Below, one piece after another: positions 27,605 through 36,800 of a DNA stretch of 64,000 nucleotides. A model generated the notes under the pieces. The model was not told where the DNA came from, did not search any database, and saw nothing but the letters and a program-made list of their open reading frames with translations. The stretch's first letter is position 1; every line of letters begins with the position of its first letter. The position numbers and the translations under genes were made by a program. Origin of the DNA: Opitutaceae bacterium (GTDB taxonomy: Bacteria > Verrucomicrobiota > Verrucomicrobiia > Opitutales > Opitutaceae). The DNA lies in contig SXSC01000291.1 of assembly GCA_005792355.1 (NCBI GenBank), positions 32,051-96,050 of the forward strand, written 5' to 3'.

Positions 27605-30600
27605 ATGATGAGCGCCCCCGCGAAAGCCGTTTTCCTCAGCTACGCCCGCGAAGACGCCGCGGCGGCGCGGCGCATGGCCGAGGCGTTGCGCAGTGGCGGG
27701 ATCGAAGTGTGGTTCGATGAAAACGAGCTGCGGGGCGGCGATGCGTGGGACGCAAACATCCGGAAGCAGATCAAGGAGTGCGCGCTGTTCGCGCCGGTGA
27801 TTTCGGCCAACACACAGGCGCGGCCGGAAGGCTATTTTCGACTGGAATGGAAACTCGCCGATCGTCGCACCGACCTGATCGGAAAATCGAAGGCGTTTTT
27901 GCTGCCGGTGTGCATTGACGACACCCGCGACGCGGAGGCGGACGTGCCCGATTCGTTTCTCGCGGTGCAGTGGATGCGACTCCCCGGCGGCGAGACGAAT
28001 GCGGCATTCTGCGAGCGTGTGCGGGGGCTGCTCGATCGTAGCGCGGGCAGCCCTTCGACCAGCTCAGGGCAGGCACTGCCCGCGTCCGAGTCCGGGGCGG
28101 CGCAACGCGGTCAGATTGCCCGCGCTGCGCCAGCGGCCAGTTCGTCCTCCCACCGGCCTCTCCACCGACGCCGGCTCGTGGCCGGTTTATGCGCCGTGGC
28201 CGCAATCGTCAGTCTCGTCGTCTGGCAGCCGTGGCGCCAAGCCAAGCCCGCAACACCGGCTGCCGCCCAGAGTGGCACCGCTCTCTCGCCCGCGTCCGCC
28301 GAAGTCGCGCGCCTGCGGGCGCGGTTGATTCCGGATCAGTGGAAGAAGGAGGACTTCGAACCGTGGTCCGCCGCGCTCGACCGCATCATCGCGGCGGACG
28401 ACCGCAACGCCGGCGCGTGGGCGCTGCGCAGCATCATCAACAGCCTGCAGGTCATGCGGACCTTCGAAATGAGCACCCAAACGCTCGAAGCGGGTCGCGC
28501 GGCGGCGCAGCGCGCCTTGCACCTCGCGCCGAACTCTGCGCTGGGCGAGCTGGCCCTCGGCATGCACTACGCCGCGATGATCAGCCGCGGCGTCGACCCG
28601 CAGATGGCGCGACCGCATCTGAATCGCGCCTTGGCGGCACTGCCGGCCGACGCATTGACCCGCTACGCCGATCTCACGACGGCGTGGTTGGGTTATGAGT
28701 TCGAGCGCGTTGAACGCACCGCGAAGGCGTGGCTCGACGCCGAGCCCAACGCCGATTTTCCGGCACACCTTCTCGCGGCCATGAATCTCGGTCTGCGCAA
28801 TGCCACCGAAGCGTCCGTGTGGTCGAAACGCGCCGGATCCGACCGGGGGATCACCGGGATTCGCGCGCTCTGTGCGGCGTTTGAAACCAATTATTACCTG
28901 CGCGCCGATCTCGCCACGGCTCGCGCCACGCTCGATCTGATTCCGCCGGGCGCGCGGACGGCCAATCGCATCGTGCACGCTCGCTGGCTCCTGGCCATGG
29001 CCGAGCGCCGCTGGGACCTGGCGCTGCAGGAACTGGCCCGCACGCCGGAAGCCGTGTTTTTTGAAAGTGGGTTCTACGGCCCGAAAACCGTGCTCGCCGG
29101 CCTGGCCCACGCAGCGGCCGGGCGCACCGACGTGGCGCTCGCACAATTTCGCGAGGCCGAGCGGAATCTGCGCGAACTTCTGGCGGGTGATTCGCAGAAC
29201 GAGCCGCTCCACGCCTTGCTGGCGTTGACGCTGGCGCACAGTGGTCGCACCGCCGACGCGCGAAACGAATTGGCCCTGGTGGAGCCGGTCGTGCGGGGAC
29301 GCCCGCGTGTTGCCTACACGGGTCGCGTGGTGTTGCTGCTTGCGCAAACGCACGCGGCGCTCGGCAACGCTCAGGAAGCTGTGGCCTGGCTCCGTGAGTT
29401 ACTCTCCGGCCCGACCAGCATACCCTTTACCCCCGCCTCGCTGCGCATCGATCCGCGTTTTCAAAACATCATCGGCAAACCCGAAGTGCAGGCGCTGCTG
29501 AAAGAGTTCGCGCACTTGGACACCGCGAACTCCACGGCCACGGCCCAAGCCGGTCCAAAATCCGCCCCGGCGGACAAATCCATCGCCGTGCTCGCGTTCA
29601 CCAATCTCAGCGACGAGAAGGCCAACGAAATCTTCTCCGACGGCATCAGCGAGGAGCTCGCCAACGTGCTCGGCAAGATCCCGGGGCTGCGCGTGGCGGG
29701 CAGCACCTCGGCGTTTTCGTTCAAGGGCAAGGGTGCCACCGCCCAGGAAATCGGTGAGAAGCTGGGCGTCGCTTATTTCGTCGAAGGCAACGTGAAGAAG
29801 GCGGCGGGCAAGGTTCGGATCACCGCCAAACTGATCAGCGCCGCCGATGGGTTGACGATGTGGACGTCCGACCCGTTCGAACGCGAACTCAAGGACGTCT
29901 GGGCGGTGCAGGATGAGATCGCCGGAGTCATTGCGCAAAATCTGAAGCTCAAGCTGGGTGCGGCAACGCGCTCACTGAAGACGGTGAATCCCGAGGCGCA
30001 CGGCCTCGTGCTCGTCGGCCGGCATCACTGGGGCCTGCGCACGCCCGCGGATTTCGATCGGGCCGAAGCGGCATTTTCCCAGGCGGTGGCGCTCGATCCC
30101 CAGTTCGCGCAGGCGCACGCCGGGCTCGCCGATGTTGCCGTGATGCGCGCCACCTACCGCATGCTGGATGGCGAGATCGAGGTGGCCGACGACCTCCGCC
30201 GCACGCGCGAGGAAGCCCAGCGCGCGCTCGCGCTGGAGCCCGCGCTGGCTGAAGCGCACGCCGCGCTCGGCTACGCGCTGATGCTGGAGCGCAAGCTCAC
30301 GGCGGCGGAAGCGGAATTCCAAAAGGCCCTCGCGCTCAACCCGAGTTATTCCACGGCCCACACCTGGCGCGGGGTGCTGAAATTCCCGGAGGGCCGCCTC
30401 GACGTTGCGCTCGAGGAATTCGAAAAGGCGACGGCCCTCGATCCGCTCGCTCCGATCAGCCTGCACATGTGGTCCGAGGCGCTCGCCCTGGCCGGACGCG
30501 TCGATGAAGCGCTGGCCATGAACGCGCGCGCCGCGGCGCAGCGCGGCGAGGTATGGCCCCCGAATCGCGGGAACGACGTGGTGCTCCTGTGGCAAAAAGG

Positions 30601-31003
30601 CCGGAAGGAGGAAGCGGTGGCGGTGGCGCGATCCGTGCGCGTACTCTGGCCGAAAAAGCCGCGCTGGTTCGCGGACGCCAATGCCATCTGGGTGCTGCAA
30701 CAGGCCGGGCTGCAACGCGACGCGGCGGACTACGCCGGCCAGTTGCTGAAAGAACTGCCGGCCACGAGTTCGCACCGTGGACTCGTGCTGGCCGCGCTCG
30801 GCCGGTTTGAGGAAGCGGTTCCGCACCTCGAGCGCGCGAGCGTGATGACCGATCGCAACCTCTTCTGGGCGCCGATGTGGGATCCGTTTCGCGAAACTCC
30901 GCGCTTCCAGCAACTCCTCGCCAAAATCGGCTGCGTGGAGGAATACAAGGTCGCGCGGGCGACCCTGGTGCGTTTGCAGCGCGAGTCGGCGGCCGTGAAA
31001 TGA
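27605..31003 (+). CDS. Membrane TIR protein with FlgO/TolB-like domain and TPRs (TIR-B)
   Basis: The 1132-residue protein begins at tandem ATGs (27605/27608). Residues 8-143 are a TIR domain (VFLSYAREDAAAARRM, EVWFDENELRGGDAWD, YFRLEWKLA with Glu81). RPLHRRR precedes one membrane segment at about 190-208 (LVAGLCAVAAIVSLVVW); the positive residues place TIR inside and the rest in the periplasm. Residues ~220-640 are TPR-like helices, ~655-790 a FlgO/TolB-N-like domain (KSIAVLAFTNLSDEKANEIF, GSTSAFSFKGKG), and then more TPRs to the end (WDPFRETPRFQQLLAK). A REP piece is translated in the linker (GSPSTSSGQALPAS). Likely role: envelope sensing coupled to TIR signalling; this is inference. Confidence 0.82.
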   Translation: MMSAPAKAVFLSYAREDAAAARRMAEALRSGGIEVWFDENELRGGDAWDANIRKQIKECALFAPVISANTQARPEGYFRLEWKLADRRTDLIGKSKAFLLPVCIDDTRDAEADVPDSFLAVQWMRLPGGETNAAFCERVRGLLDRSAGSPSTSSGQALPASESGAAQRGQIARAAPAASSSSHRPLHRRRLVAGLCAVAAIVSLVVWQPWRQAKPATPAAAQSGTALSPASAEVARLRARLIPDQWKKEDFEPWSAALDRIIAADDRNAGAWALRSIINSLQVMRTFEMSTQTLEAGRAAAQRALHLAPNSALGELALGMHYAAMISRGVDPQMARPHLNRALAALPADALTRYADLTTAWLGYEFERVERTAKAWLDAEPNADFPAHLLAAMNLGLRNATEASVWSKRAGSDRGITGIRALCAAFETNYYLRADLATARATLDLIPPGARTANRIVHARWLLAMAERRWDLALQELARTPEAVFFESGFYGPKTVLAGLAHAAAGRTDVALAQFREAERNLRELLAGDSQNEPLHALLALTLAHSGRTADARNELALVEPVVRGRPRVAYTGRVVLLLAQTHAALGNAQEAVAWLRELLSGPTSIPFTPASLRIDPRFQNIIGKPEVQALLKEFAHLDTANSTATAQAGPKSAPADKSIAVLAFTNLSDEKANEIFSDGISEELANVLGKIPGLRVAGSTSAFSFKGKGATAQEIGEKLGVAYFVEGNVKKAAGKVRITAKLISAADGLTMWTSDPFERELKDVWAVQDEIAGVIAQNLKLKLGAATRSLKTVNPEAHGLVLVGRHHWGLRTPADFDRAEAAFSQAVALDPQFAQAHAGLADVAVMRATYRMLDGEIEVADDLRRTREEAQRALALEPALAEAHAALGYALMLERKLTAAEAEFQKALALNPSYSTAHTWRGVLKFPEGRLDVALEEFEKATALDPLAPISLHMWSEALALAGRVDEALAMNARAAAQRGEVWPPNRGNDVVLLWQKGRKEEAVAVARSVRVLWPKKPRWFADANAIWVLQQAGLQRDAADYAGQLLKELPATSSHRGLVLAALGRFEEAVPHLERASVMTDRNLFWAPMWDPFRETPRFQQLLAKIGCVEEYKVARATLVRLQRESAAVK
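28050..28070. repeat. REP half-element in frame inside TIR-B
   Basis: CCCTTCGACCAGCTCAGGG matches one arm of the CCCTTCGACAGGCTCAGGG palindrome seen complete at 63549-63588. It is read through as STSSGQAL in the linker between TIR domain and membrane segment. Confidence 0.7.
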
Positions 31004-31856
31004 ACTCGCCGGCAGGAAACACCCTCTTCCTGAGTTATCGATGGGTATCAATCCTCGTGAAAGTTCGTGCACCTCCGTGAGTCGGCGATGCGATTTCTCC
31101 ACGACGAGTTGCCGGAATAAGGTAGGAAATTTTTCTTGGTAGGAAGATTCTCCAATCCATGGAGAATAATGCTCCATTTAACCCGTAACTTTCCGCAGCT
31201 TCGTGGCCTTGGCACACTGTGGCCAGAGGGAGCCCATCGACCTGTCATCGAGAGCCAAGAAGGGGTTTTCCTCCGAAAAATCTTCTTACCAAAGAAATTT
31301 TCCTGCCTCGATGCTTGGTATTGTCTCGGCGTCTTCGCGCCGCACGGTTGGCACGAAATTTGGCGCGAATTCTTTTGTTCGTTGCCCAAGTTGCACAGCT
31401 GGAATCGGAGCAGCGGAGCGGCCGGCACAATCGCCCACGAACCTATGCAACAATTGATACGAAACTCGATTTTCGGTTGGATCGATAGACCAATTTGGCC
31501 GCATCGCGCGCCACGGTTCCCGGCGAAACAGCAGTGACGCGAAATCGATGCCGTCGGGCACTCGCTCCGGCAACGCCGGCCAGGCCCGGCAGTGTCGGAA
31601 AGTGATCGAATATCATGACCGTGCTCTCGTCGACCTGCGGCAATTGCGGACCAGTGCGCTTGGCCGGCAACCGCTGAAGCCGGGCGGGCAGGACGGGCGG
31701 GAGGATCAGGCGGCGTTTCGCGCGTCGGCGCGGCGCCGGCTCTCGACGGATGGCGTGCGACGGATCGAAGACGTGCAGTGGCGCTACTTCGAAACCGGGC
31801 GGCGGGCCGGACTATTTCCGGATGCGGCGCTTGAGCGGTATGCGACGCCGTGGGGT
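31004..31856. other. Gene-free region with an inverted repeat pair
   Basis: No gene is supported over 850 bp. 31103-31155 and 31274-31310 carry inverted copies of an AATCTTCYTACC...TTTTCCTRCC motif, enclosing about 120 bp; a third copy is at 24796-24837. Rightwards of 31640 one forward frame reads protein-like (VQWRYFETGRRAGLFPDAAL) up to the end of hicB, but I cannot assign it and it has no start. Confidence 0.4.
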
Positions 31857-32204
31857 TCAGGCGCCCGCGATGGCGGCGGCCACGAACTGATTGAGACTTT
31901 CGCCGCGCGACATGGCTTTCAGCGCAGCCCGCTGGTGCAGGTCGGGCGTCACGCGCACGACGAACTTGCCACTGTAGGACTTGCCCGCCGTCGCTGGCGG
32001 CAGGGGCTTGCTGTCATCTTCGAGGATTTCAACCCACTCTTCGGCGATCTGGCAAAGCTCGCGGTAGACTGCGGCCTCGTCGTCGCCGTGGCAACCGCCG
32101 TGAAACAGACCCGGGCAGCGACCGACGAAACATTTGTCCTCGTCGGACCATTCGACGATCTTGAGGTAGTGGGCGGCTTTGGTTTTACGGTCGGTGGCTT
32201 TCAT
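31857..32204 (-). CDS. hicB: HicB-family antitoxin
   Basis: The 115-residue protein has the HicB fold: YLKIVEWSDEDKCFVGRCPG with the partial RNase H-like sheet, GDDEAAVYRELCQIAEEW, and a C-terminal ribbon-helix-helix-like DNA-binding segment (VVRVTPDLHQRAALKAMSRG, ESLNQFVAAAI). It neutralises HicA and represses the operon. Its start overlaps the hicA stop by 4 nt (32201-32204), so the pair is co-translated with the toxin gene first, the usual hicAB order. It ends next to mobile-element debris, as is common for such modules. Confidence 0.88.
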   Translation of the reverse strand: MKATDRKTKAAHYLKIVEWSDEDKCFVGRCPGLFHGGCHGDDEAAVYRELCQIAEEWVEILEDDSKPLPPATAGKSYSGKFVVRVTPDLHQRAALKAMSRGESLNQFVAAAIAGA

Positions 32205-32407
32205 GGGCGGTTTTCTCGTTCGGTGACGGCGCGAATGGCTTCTTCGATGTCGCGTTGCTGGTACGGCTTGGCCTCGCCCTTGTGGACCGAGACAAGCAGG
32301 CGGTAGCCGGCTGGATGTTGATAGTTGCGGTGACTACCCTTGCCGCCGCGATTGACGAATCCAGCCTTGGCCAAATCCGTCAGCAGTTGCGCGAGCTTCT
32401 TGGGCAT
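32201..32407 (-). CDS. hicA: HicA-family mRNA interferase toxin
   Basis: The 68-residue protein has the double-stranded-RNA-binding-like HicA fold with the catalytic His in GGKGSHRNYQHP (His26) and SVHKGEAKPYQQRDIEEAI. HicA cleaves mRNA in a ribosome-independent way and halts growth until bound by HicB. It overlaps hicB by 4 nt. A promoter and an imperfect palindrome lie directly before its ATG. Confidence 0.9.
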   Translation of the reverse strand: MPKKLAQLLTDLAKAGFVNRGGKGSHRNYQHPAGYRLLVSVHKGEAKPYQQRDIEEAIRAVTERENRP

Positions 32408-32409
32408 GG

Positions 32410-32441
32410 CAGTATCAGAATGACACTGAAACGCACGTCAA
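32410..32441 (-). promoter_or_regulatory. hicAB promoter with overlapping operator-like palindrome
   Basis: On the minus strand TTGACG (32441-32436) and TGATAC (32417-32412) are 18 bp apart. The -10 box ends only 4 nt before the hicA ATG, which suggests a leaderless or nearly leaderless transcript. An imperfect inverted repeat (CAGTATCA with TGACACTG, 32410-32428, one mismatch) overlaps the -10 box, a fitting site for autorepression by HicB. Confidence 0.5.
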
Positions 32442-32848
32442 GCAGGGTTTGCGCCGAATGGGCCGTGACGATCGGCTCTGCGCGGGCCGTGAAACGCCGA
32501 GAACGCACCGAAAGGAAAACCAGTCATGAACCAGGAAAACTCAAATACGCGGGGCGCTGCGGCGCGCGTGCTTGTCTCGAAGACCAACCTGCAGGTCTGC
32601 TGCGCAGTCGCCGGAGGATGCCACGGGGCACAGGGCGATGGATAGTGCAACATGCGCCTGGCACTGGCTGCCGTTTATCCCGGCAGCAGAACGCGGCGAA
32701 ATTGTGGCGGTGTTGCGGAAGTGCAGCTCGTTCACCCTCGGCATGGACTTGGCGGCGGTTGTCGCGCGCGAGCCCTGATTGCCACCCGCGGCGTGGGAAC
32801 CCTTAAAGCCCGCCGTGGAAACGCGGCGGGCTTTTCCGTAGGCGAATA
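32442..32848. other. Remnant region upstream of hicAB
   Basis: A 39-codon forward frame (ATG 32526, ending before GCAACATGCG) and further short frames have no family resemblance. The only clear signal is the terminator-like hairpin at 32805-32835. Confidence 0.35.
32805..32835. terminator. Rho-independent terminator-like hairpin
   Basis: AAAGCCCGCCG (32805-32815) pairs perfectly with CGGCGGGCTTT (32824-32834) around an 8-nt loop, with T-rich ends on both strands. It follows the PEP-CTERM-like remnant on the minus strand, whose original gene it may have served. Confidence 0.7.
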
Positions 32849-32977
32849 TTACGGGGCCGCGTTCGTGCGGCGGGTGCGTTTGCATCGGGCGCAGACCGCG
32901 ACGAGCGAGGCGGCCGCGGCGAGGATCATGGCGGACGCGGCCGGCTCCGTAGAAGCGACAGATATGACGTTCAGAAC
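32849..32977 (-). pseudogene. Orphan PEP-CTERM-like C-terminal anchor remnant
   Basis: The minus strand reads STEPAASAMILAAAASLVAV followed by CARCKRTRRTNAAP and a stop: a short EP motif, one hydrophobic helix and a basic tail, the layout of PEP-CTERM exosortase sorting signals. The usual VPEP is degenerate (STEP). An in-frame stop lies just upstream, so no protein body remains. The intact host gene would encode a secreted protein. Confidence 0.5.
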
Positions 32978-33038
32978 CTGAAAACTAGGTCAGGATTAGG
33001 TCAGTGGCAGTTTGGAAAACTCACGTTTCAAAAACAAG

Positions 33039-33070
33039 AAACCCGTTACGCTTTGCCGCGTAACGGGTTT
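33039..33070 (-). terminator. Rho-independent terminator of tRNA-Phe
   Basis: AAACCCGTTACG (33039-33050) pairs with CGTAACGGGTTT (33059-33070), loop 8 nt. On the minus strand it begins 7 nt after the tRNA 3' end and is followed by TTCTTGTTTTTG. Confidence 0.85.
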
Positions 33071-33076
33071 AAAAAC

Positions 33077-33152
<76 letters not shown>

Positions 33153-33225
33153 ATCGGTGTGAAGGGTCAGAGCAAAGTGCGCGCACGAAGCGCGTCAACG
33201 GGAATTTCGTCCCGCAATTTACGGC

Positions 33226-33715
33226 GGAGCCGATCCAGGGGGTCAGTCCGCTATTTGTTAATTTGCCCGAGAGGTAAACGCGCACCGAGGCCGGTTTTCC
33301 CATGCACAGTTGATGCGCGAGCCAGCGGTAGGACGGTGCCACCGTGGAGCGCAGTGTTCGTGCGATGGCTACCTTCCACGCCGTTCCCTTGGGTGCGTTC
33401 GCGAGGTCCGCCTGACCCTTGCCGCAGGCCCTGAGTTCGGTCGCCAATGCGTAATGTCATGTCGCAAGTTGCCGCGGTTGATGACATGATACCGGGCGGC
33501 GGGATACTGGATTCGCAAGCGTCGCGCCATGCCGTCAATCGCGGCGCTGAATTCCGCCGGGGCCATCCTTCGCTATACCCAGATCCGGGGTGATCCTTGG
33601 CCTCGCCGCCGCGCCTCGAACGTCCGCAGGCCCGAAGGGCGCCAGCGGAAACGTCGCCGCAACGCGACGGGCGCAGAATTAACAACTAGCGGACTGACCC
33701 CGTTGGATCGGCTCC
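33226..33715 (-). mobile_element. Internally deleted RAYT element with ~38-bp terminal inverted repeats
   Basis: The ends 33226-33263 and 33677-33715 are inverted copies with about three differences (core GGGGTCAGTCCGCT...TTGTTAATT). Inside, the minus strand still encodes a RAYT N-terminus (MARRLRIQYPAARYHVINRG from 33533) and, in another frame, a RAYT C-terminus (KVAIARTLRSTVAPSYRWLA), with the catalytic HUH and Tyr regions missing. It is thus a dead, MITE-like derivative of a second RAYT family. A single right end recurs at 49470-49490. It lies between tRNA-Phe and TIR-C. Confidence 0.72.
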
Positions 33716-33821
33716 AATCAGTTTCCTACCAATAAGCGAGGAGAACGAGGGCGCATCTCTCGTGGCCGGTGACAGGAATTGCACTCGCTATGGAGCTTGA
33801 TACCTCGCGAACTGCTGTCAC

Positions 33822-36800
33822 GTGCCGGTCTCCCCACTTTCGTCGACCTTGTCTGCCTCCGCCGGCAAAGCTGTCTTTTTGAGCTACGCGTCGCAAGACG
33901 TGGCGGCGGCGCTGCGCGTGTGCGAAGCGCTGCGGAGCGGCGGCGTCGAGGTGTGGTGCGATGTCGAAGGTGGCCTCGAGCACGGCGACGAGTGGGATGC
34001 GAAGATCCGCCGTCAGATCAAAGAATGCGTGCTGTTCATCCCGCTCATCTCCACCACGACGCAGGCGCGGCTCGAAGGCTATTTCCGGATCGAGTGGGAA
34101 CTCGCCGCGCAGCGCGCCATGGGCATCGCTTCGGGCGTGCCGTTTATTTTGCCGGTGGTGATCGATGACACGCGCGAGCCCGATGCCCTCGTGCCGGATC
34201 GTTTCCGCGCCGTGCAATGGACGCGTCTGCCGGGCGGCGTGGTGCCGCCCGAGGTGCAACAGCGCTTTTTGAAATTGTGGTCGCATCGTGCGGGGGTGGT
34301 GACGCAGGCCGAGCTGGAGGCGGGACGCCCGAGTCCCGCGTCACGCGACGAGGGCGTCGCGGCTCCAACAACTCGTGCCGCTCCGGAGGTGGGCCGTCGC
34401 GTCCCGGCGGCGGCATGGAGCGTAGCGGGGGCAGCGCTCGCGGTGGCGCTCGCGGTCGGCGGATATTTTTGGGTGAAGCGCGGGCAGGTGGAGTCTGCGC
34501 CGAATTCAGCGCAGCAGGCGGGCGCAGGGACGCGCCCGCCAGCCACCGAAAAAGCCGCTGCGCCGCTCTCCGAAGCCCGCCTGCTCGTCGCCAAGGTGTG
34601 GGAGCAGATGAACAAGGCCGAACTCGCGCGCGCGGAACTCGAGATGGCCGATGATCTCGGTAAACGCGCTGCGGCGCTCGATCCCGACGATGCGCACGTC
34701 TGGGCGGCATGGTCGCAGGTGGACTCGTGGTATATCTATTTCAATTTCGACACCTCCGCGCCACGGCGCGAGGCGGCGCGCACCAAGGTCGTCAAGGCGT
34801 TGCAGCTCGCTCCCGATTCCTACGAGGCGCGCCTCGCTCAAGCGTGCCAGCTGGTCTGCGTCCCGGGCGCCAACGGTTTGGCGGTTTCGATGTTTACCGA
34901 GGAAGCGAGCGCCTTGCTGCGCACGTTGCTGCGCGAGCAACCCGACGAGCCGCGGGCGTTGTTCGTCTTCGGCATTTTGATGCGCAACACGAAGAAACTC
35001 CCCGAGGCTCGCGAGCTCTTTGGTCGGTTGGCGAAGAACCCGCGTTTCGCTCCGCAGGCGTGGAGCGAATTGGGGTGGGCGGAGTATCTCGTCACGGGCG
35101 ACTATCGGGCGGCCGAAGTTGCCGTGAATGCCTCCATCGCTTTGCAGCCCTTCGGCGGCAATCTCACGCTCCGATCCTGGATCGCGCGGTTTTGGTCGGG
35201 CGATCTTGAACTGGCGAGGGCCGCACTGGAACAGCTTCCGGCCAGCCGGCGCCAAGAAGATGCCGGCATCAGCCTGTTGGTCGATCTATGCTACGATCGG
35301 CGCGAGCCGGACGCCATGCTACGGGTCCTTGGCACCGTGCCGCGGGAGTGGCTGCAATCGGGTTTTTATGACGGGCCCCGAGCCTTTCTGGTCGGGCGCG
35401 CGCATGAAATGAAGCGGCAGCCCGACGCCGCTATGCTGCAATGGCAGATCGCGTTGCGGGTCGTCGAAGCGCGGCTCGCGCTGGAACGTGATTCTGGCTC
35501 TCTCATGTGGTGGAAGGCCTGCCTGCTCGCCAAGGCGGGGCAGAGGGCCGAAGCCGAGGCGGCGCTGCGCGTCGCCCGCGAGTTGGGGAATACCGATGAC
35601 CTCGGGGATGCCCTCGTGCACGCTGCGCTCGGTAATTTGGACCAAGCCATCACCCTGCTCCAACGCACGGTCGAAGCCCGCGAACGTGCGGTGACCTTTA
35701 CCCGTTTTCGTTTGGATCCGGCGATGGATCCGCTGCGCAAACACCCGCGCTTCATCGCCCTGATGGCGCGCCTGGAGGCGGACCCGTATTTTTCGCCGAC
35801 AGCCAAGGCCGCGCCGAGCAACGCGGTGCTTCCGTCCTCGCCCGCGACCGACCCGAAATCCGTCGCCGTGCTCGCGTTCAAGAACCTGAGCGGCGATCCG
35901 GCGCGGGAGTTTTTCTCCGATGGGCTGAGCGAGGCGGTGACGGATGTGCTCGGGCGCGTGCCGGGGCTGAAGGTCGTCGGCAGCGCCTCGGCGTTTTCGT
36001 TCAAGGGCAAGTCCGTCCCGATCCCAGAAATCGCGCGGCAACTCGGCGTGACCCATCTCGTCGAGGGCACGGTGCTGCAGGAAGGGCAGACCGTGCGCAT
36101 CACGGCGAAGCTCATCCAGGCCGACGGCTTCCAAGTGTGGGTGTCCGACAAACTCGATCGGGAGTTAAAGAACATCTTCGCCCTGCACGACGAGGTCGCG
36201 GGGCTCATCGCGAAAAATCTCTCGCTCAAACTCGGCGCGAGTTCCGCGGCCGCGAAGGTCGCGGTGAATCCGCAGGCCTTCGAACTCTACGTGCAAGGAC
36301 GCCAGGCATGGAACCTGCGGACGCCGGCAGGTTTTGATCTGGCCGAAAGCGCGCTCACCCGCGCGCTGGCACTCGAACCGAACTTCGCCCGCGCCCACGC
36401 GGCGCTCGCCGACGTGTGGGTGCAGCGTTTGTCTCGTGCCCGACTGGATGCTCGAGAGGGTGCCCGAGAGGCGAGCGAATCAGAGGAACAACCCGATTTG
36501 GCCGAGCAAGCGCGCATTGGGGCGAAGATCACTCAGGCGCTCACCCTCGATCCTGATTCGGCCGAAGCCCACGCTGCGTTCGGAAACATGCTCCGGATCG
36601 TCGGCAAGAATTCCGAGGCCGAATCGGCCCTCCGCCGGGCCACGGTCCTCAACCCAAACAATGCCTCGGCCCACCAGTGGCTCGGCCGGGTGCTGCTCAC
36701 TCAAGCTGAAATGGATGAGGCTCTGGTGCATTGCAAGCTCGCGACCGAACTCGATCCGCTGTCGCAGAACATCTGGGACAGCTACGGCTGGGCGCTGATA

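Noticed and set aside
31548..32306. 252-codon plus-strand frame
   Set aside because: Its second half is antisense to hicB/hicA, and the first half has no start or family signature.
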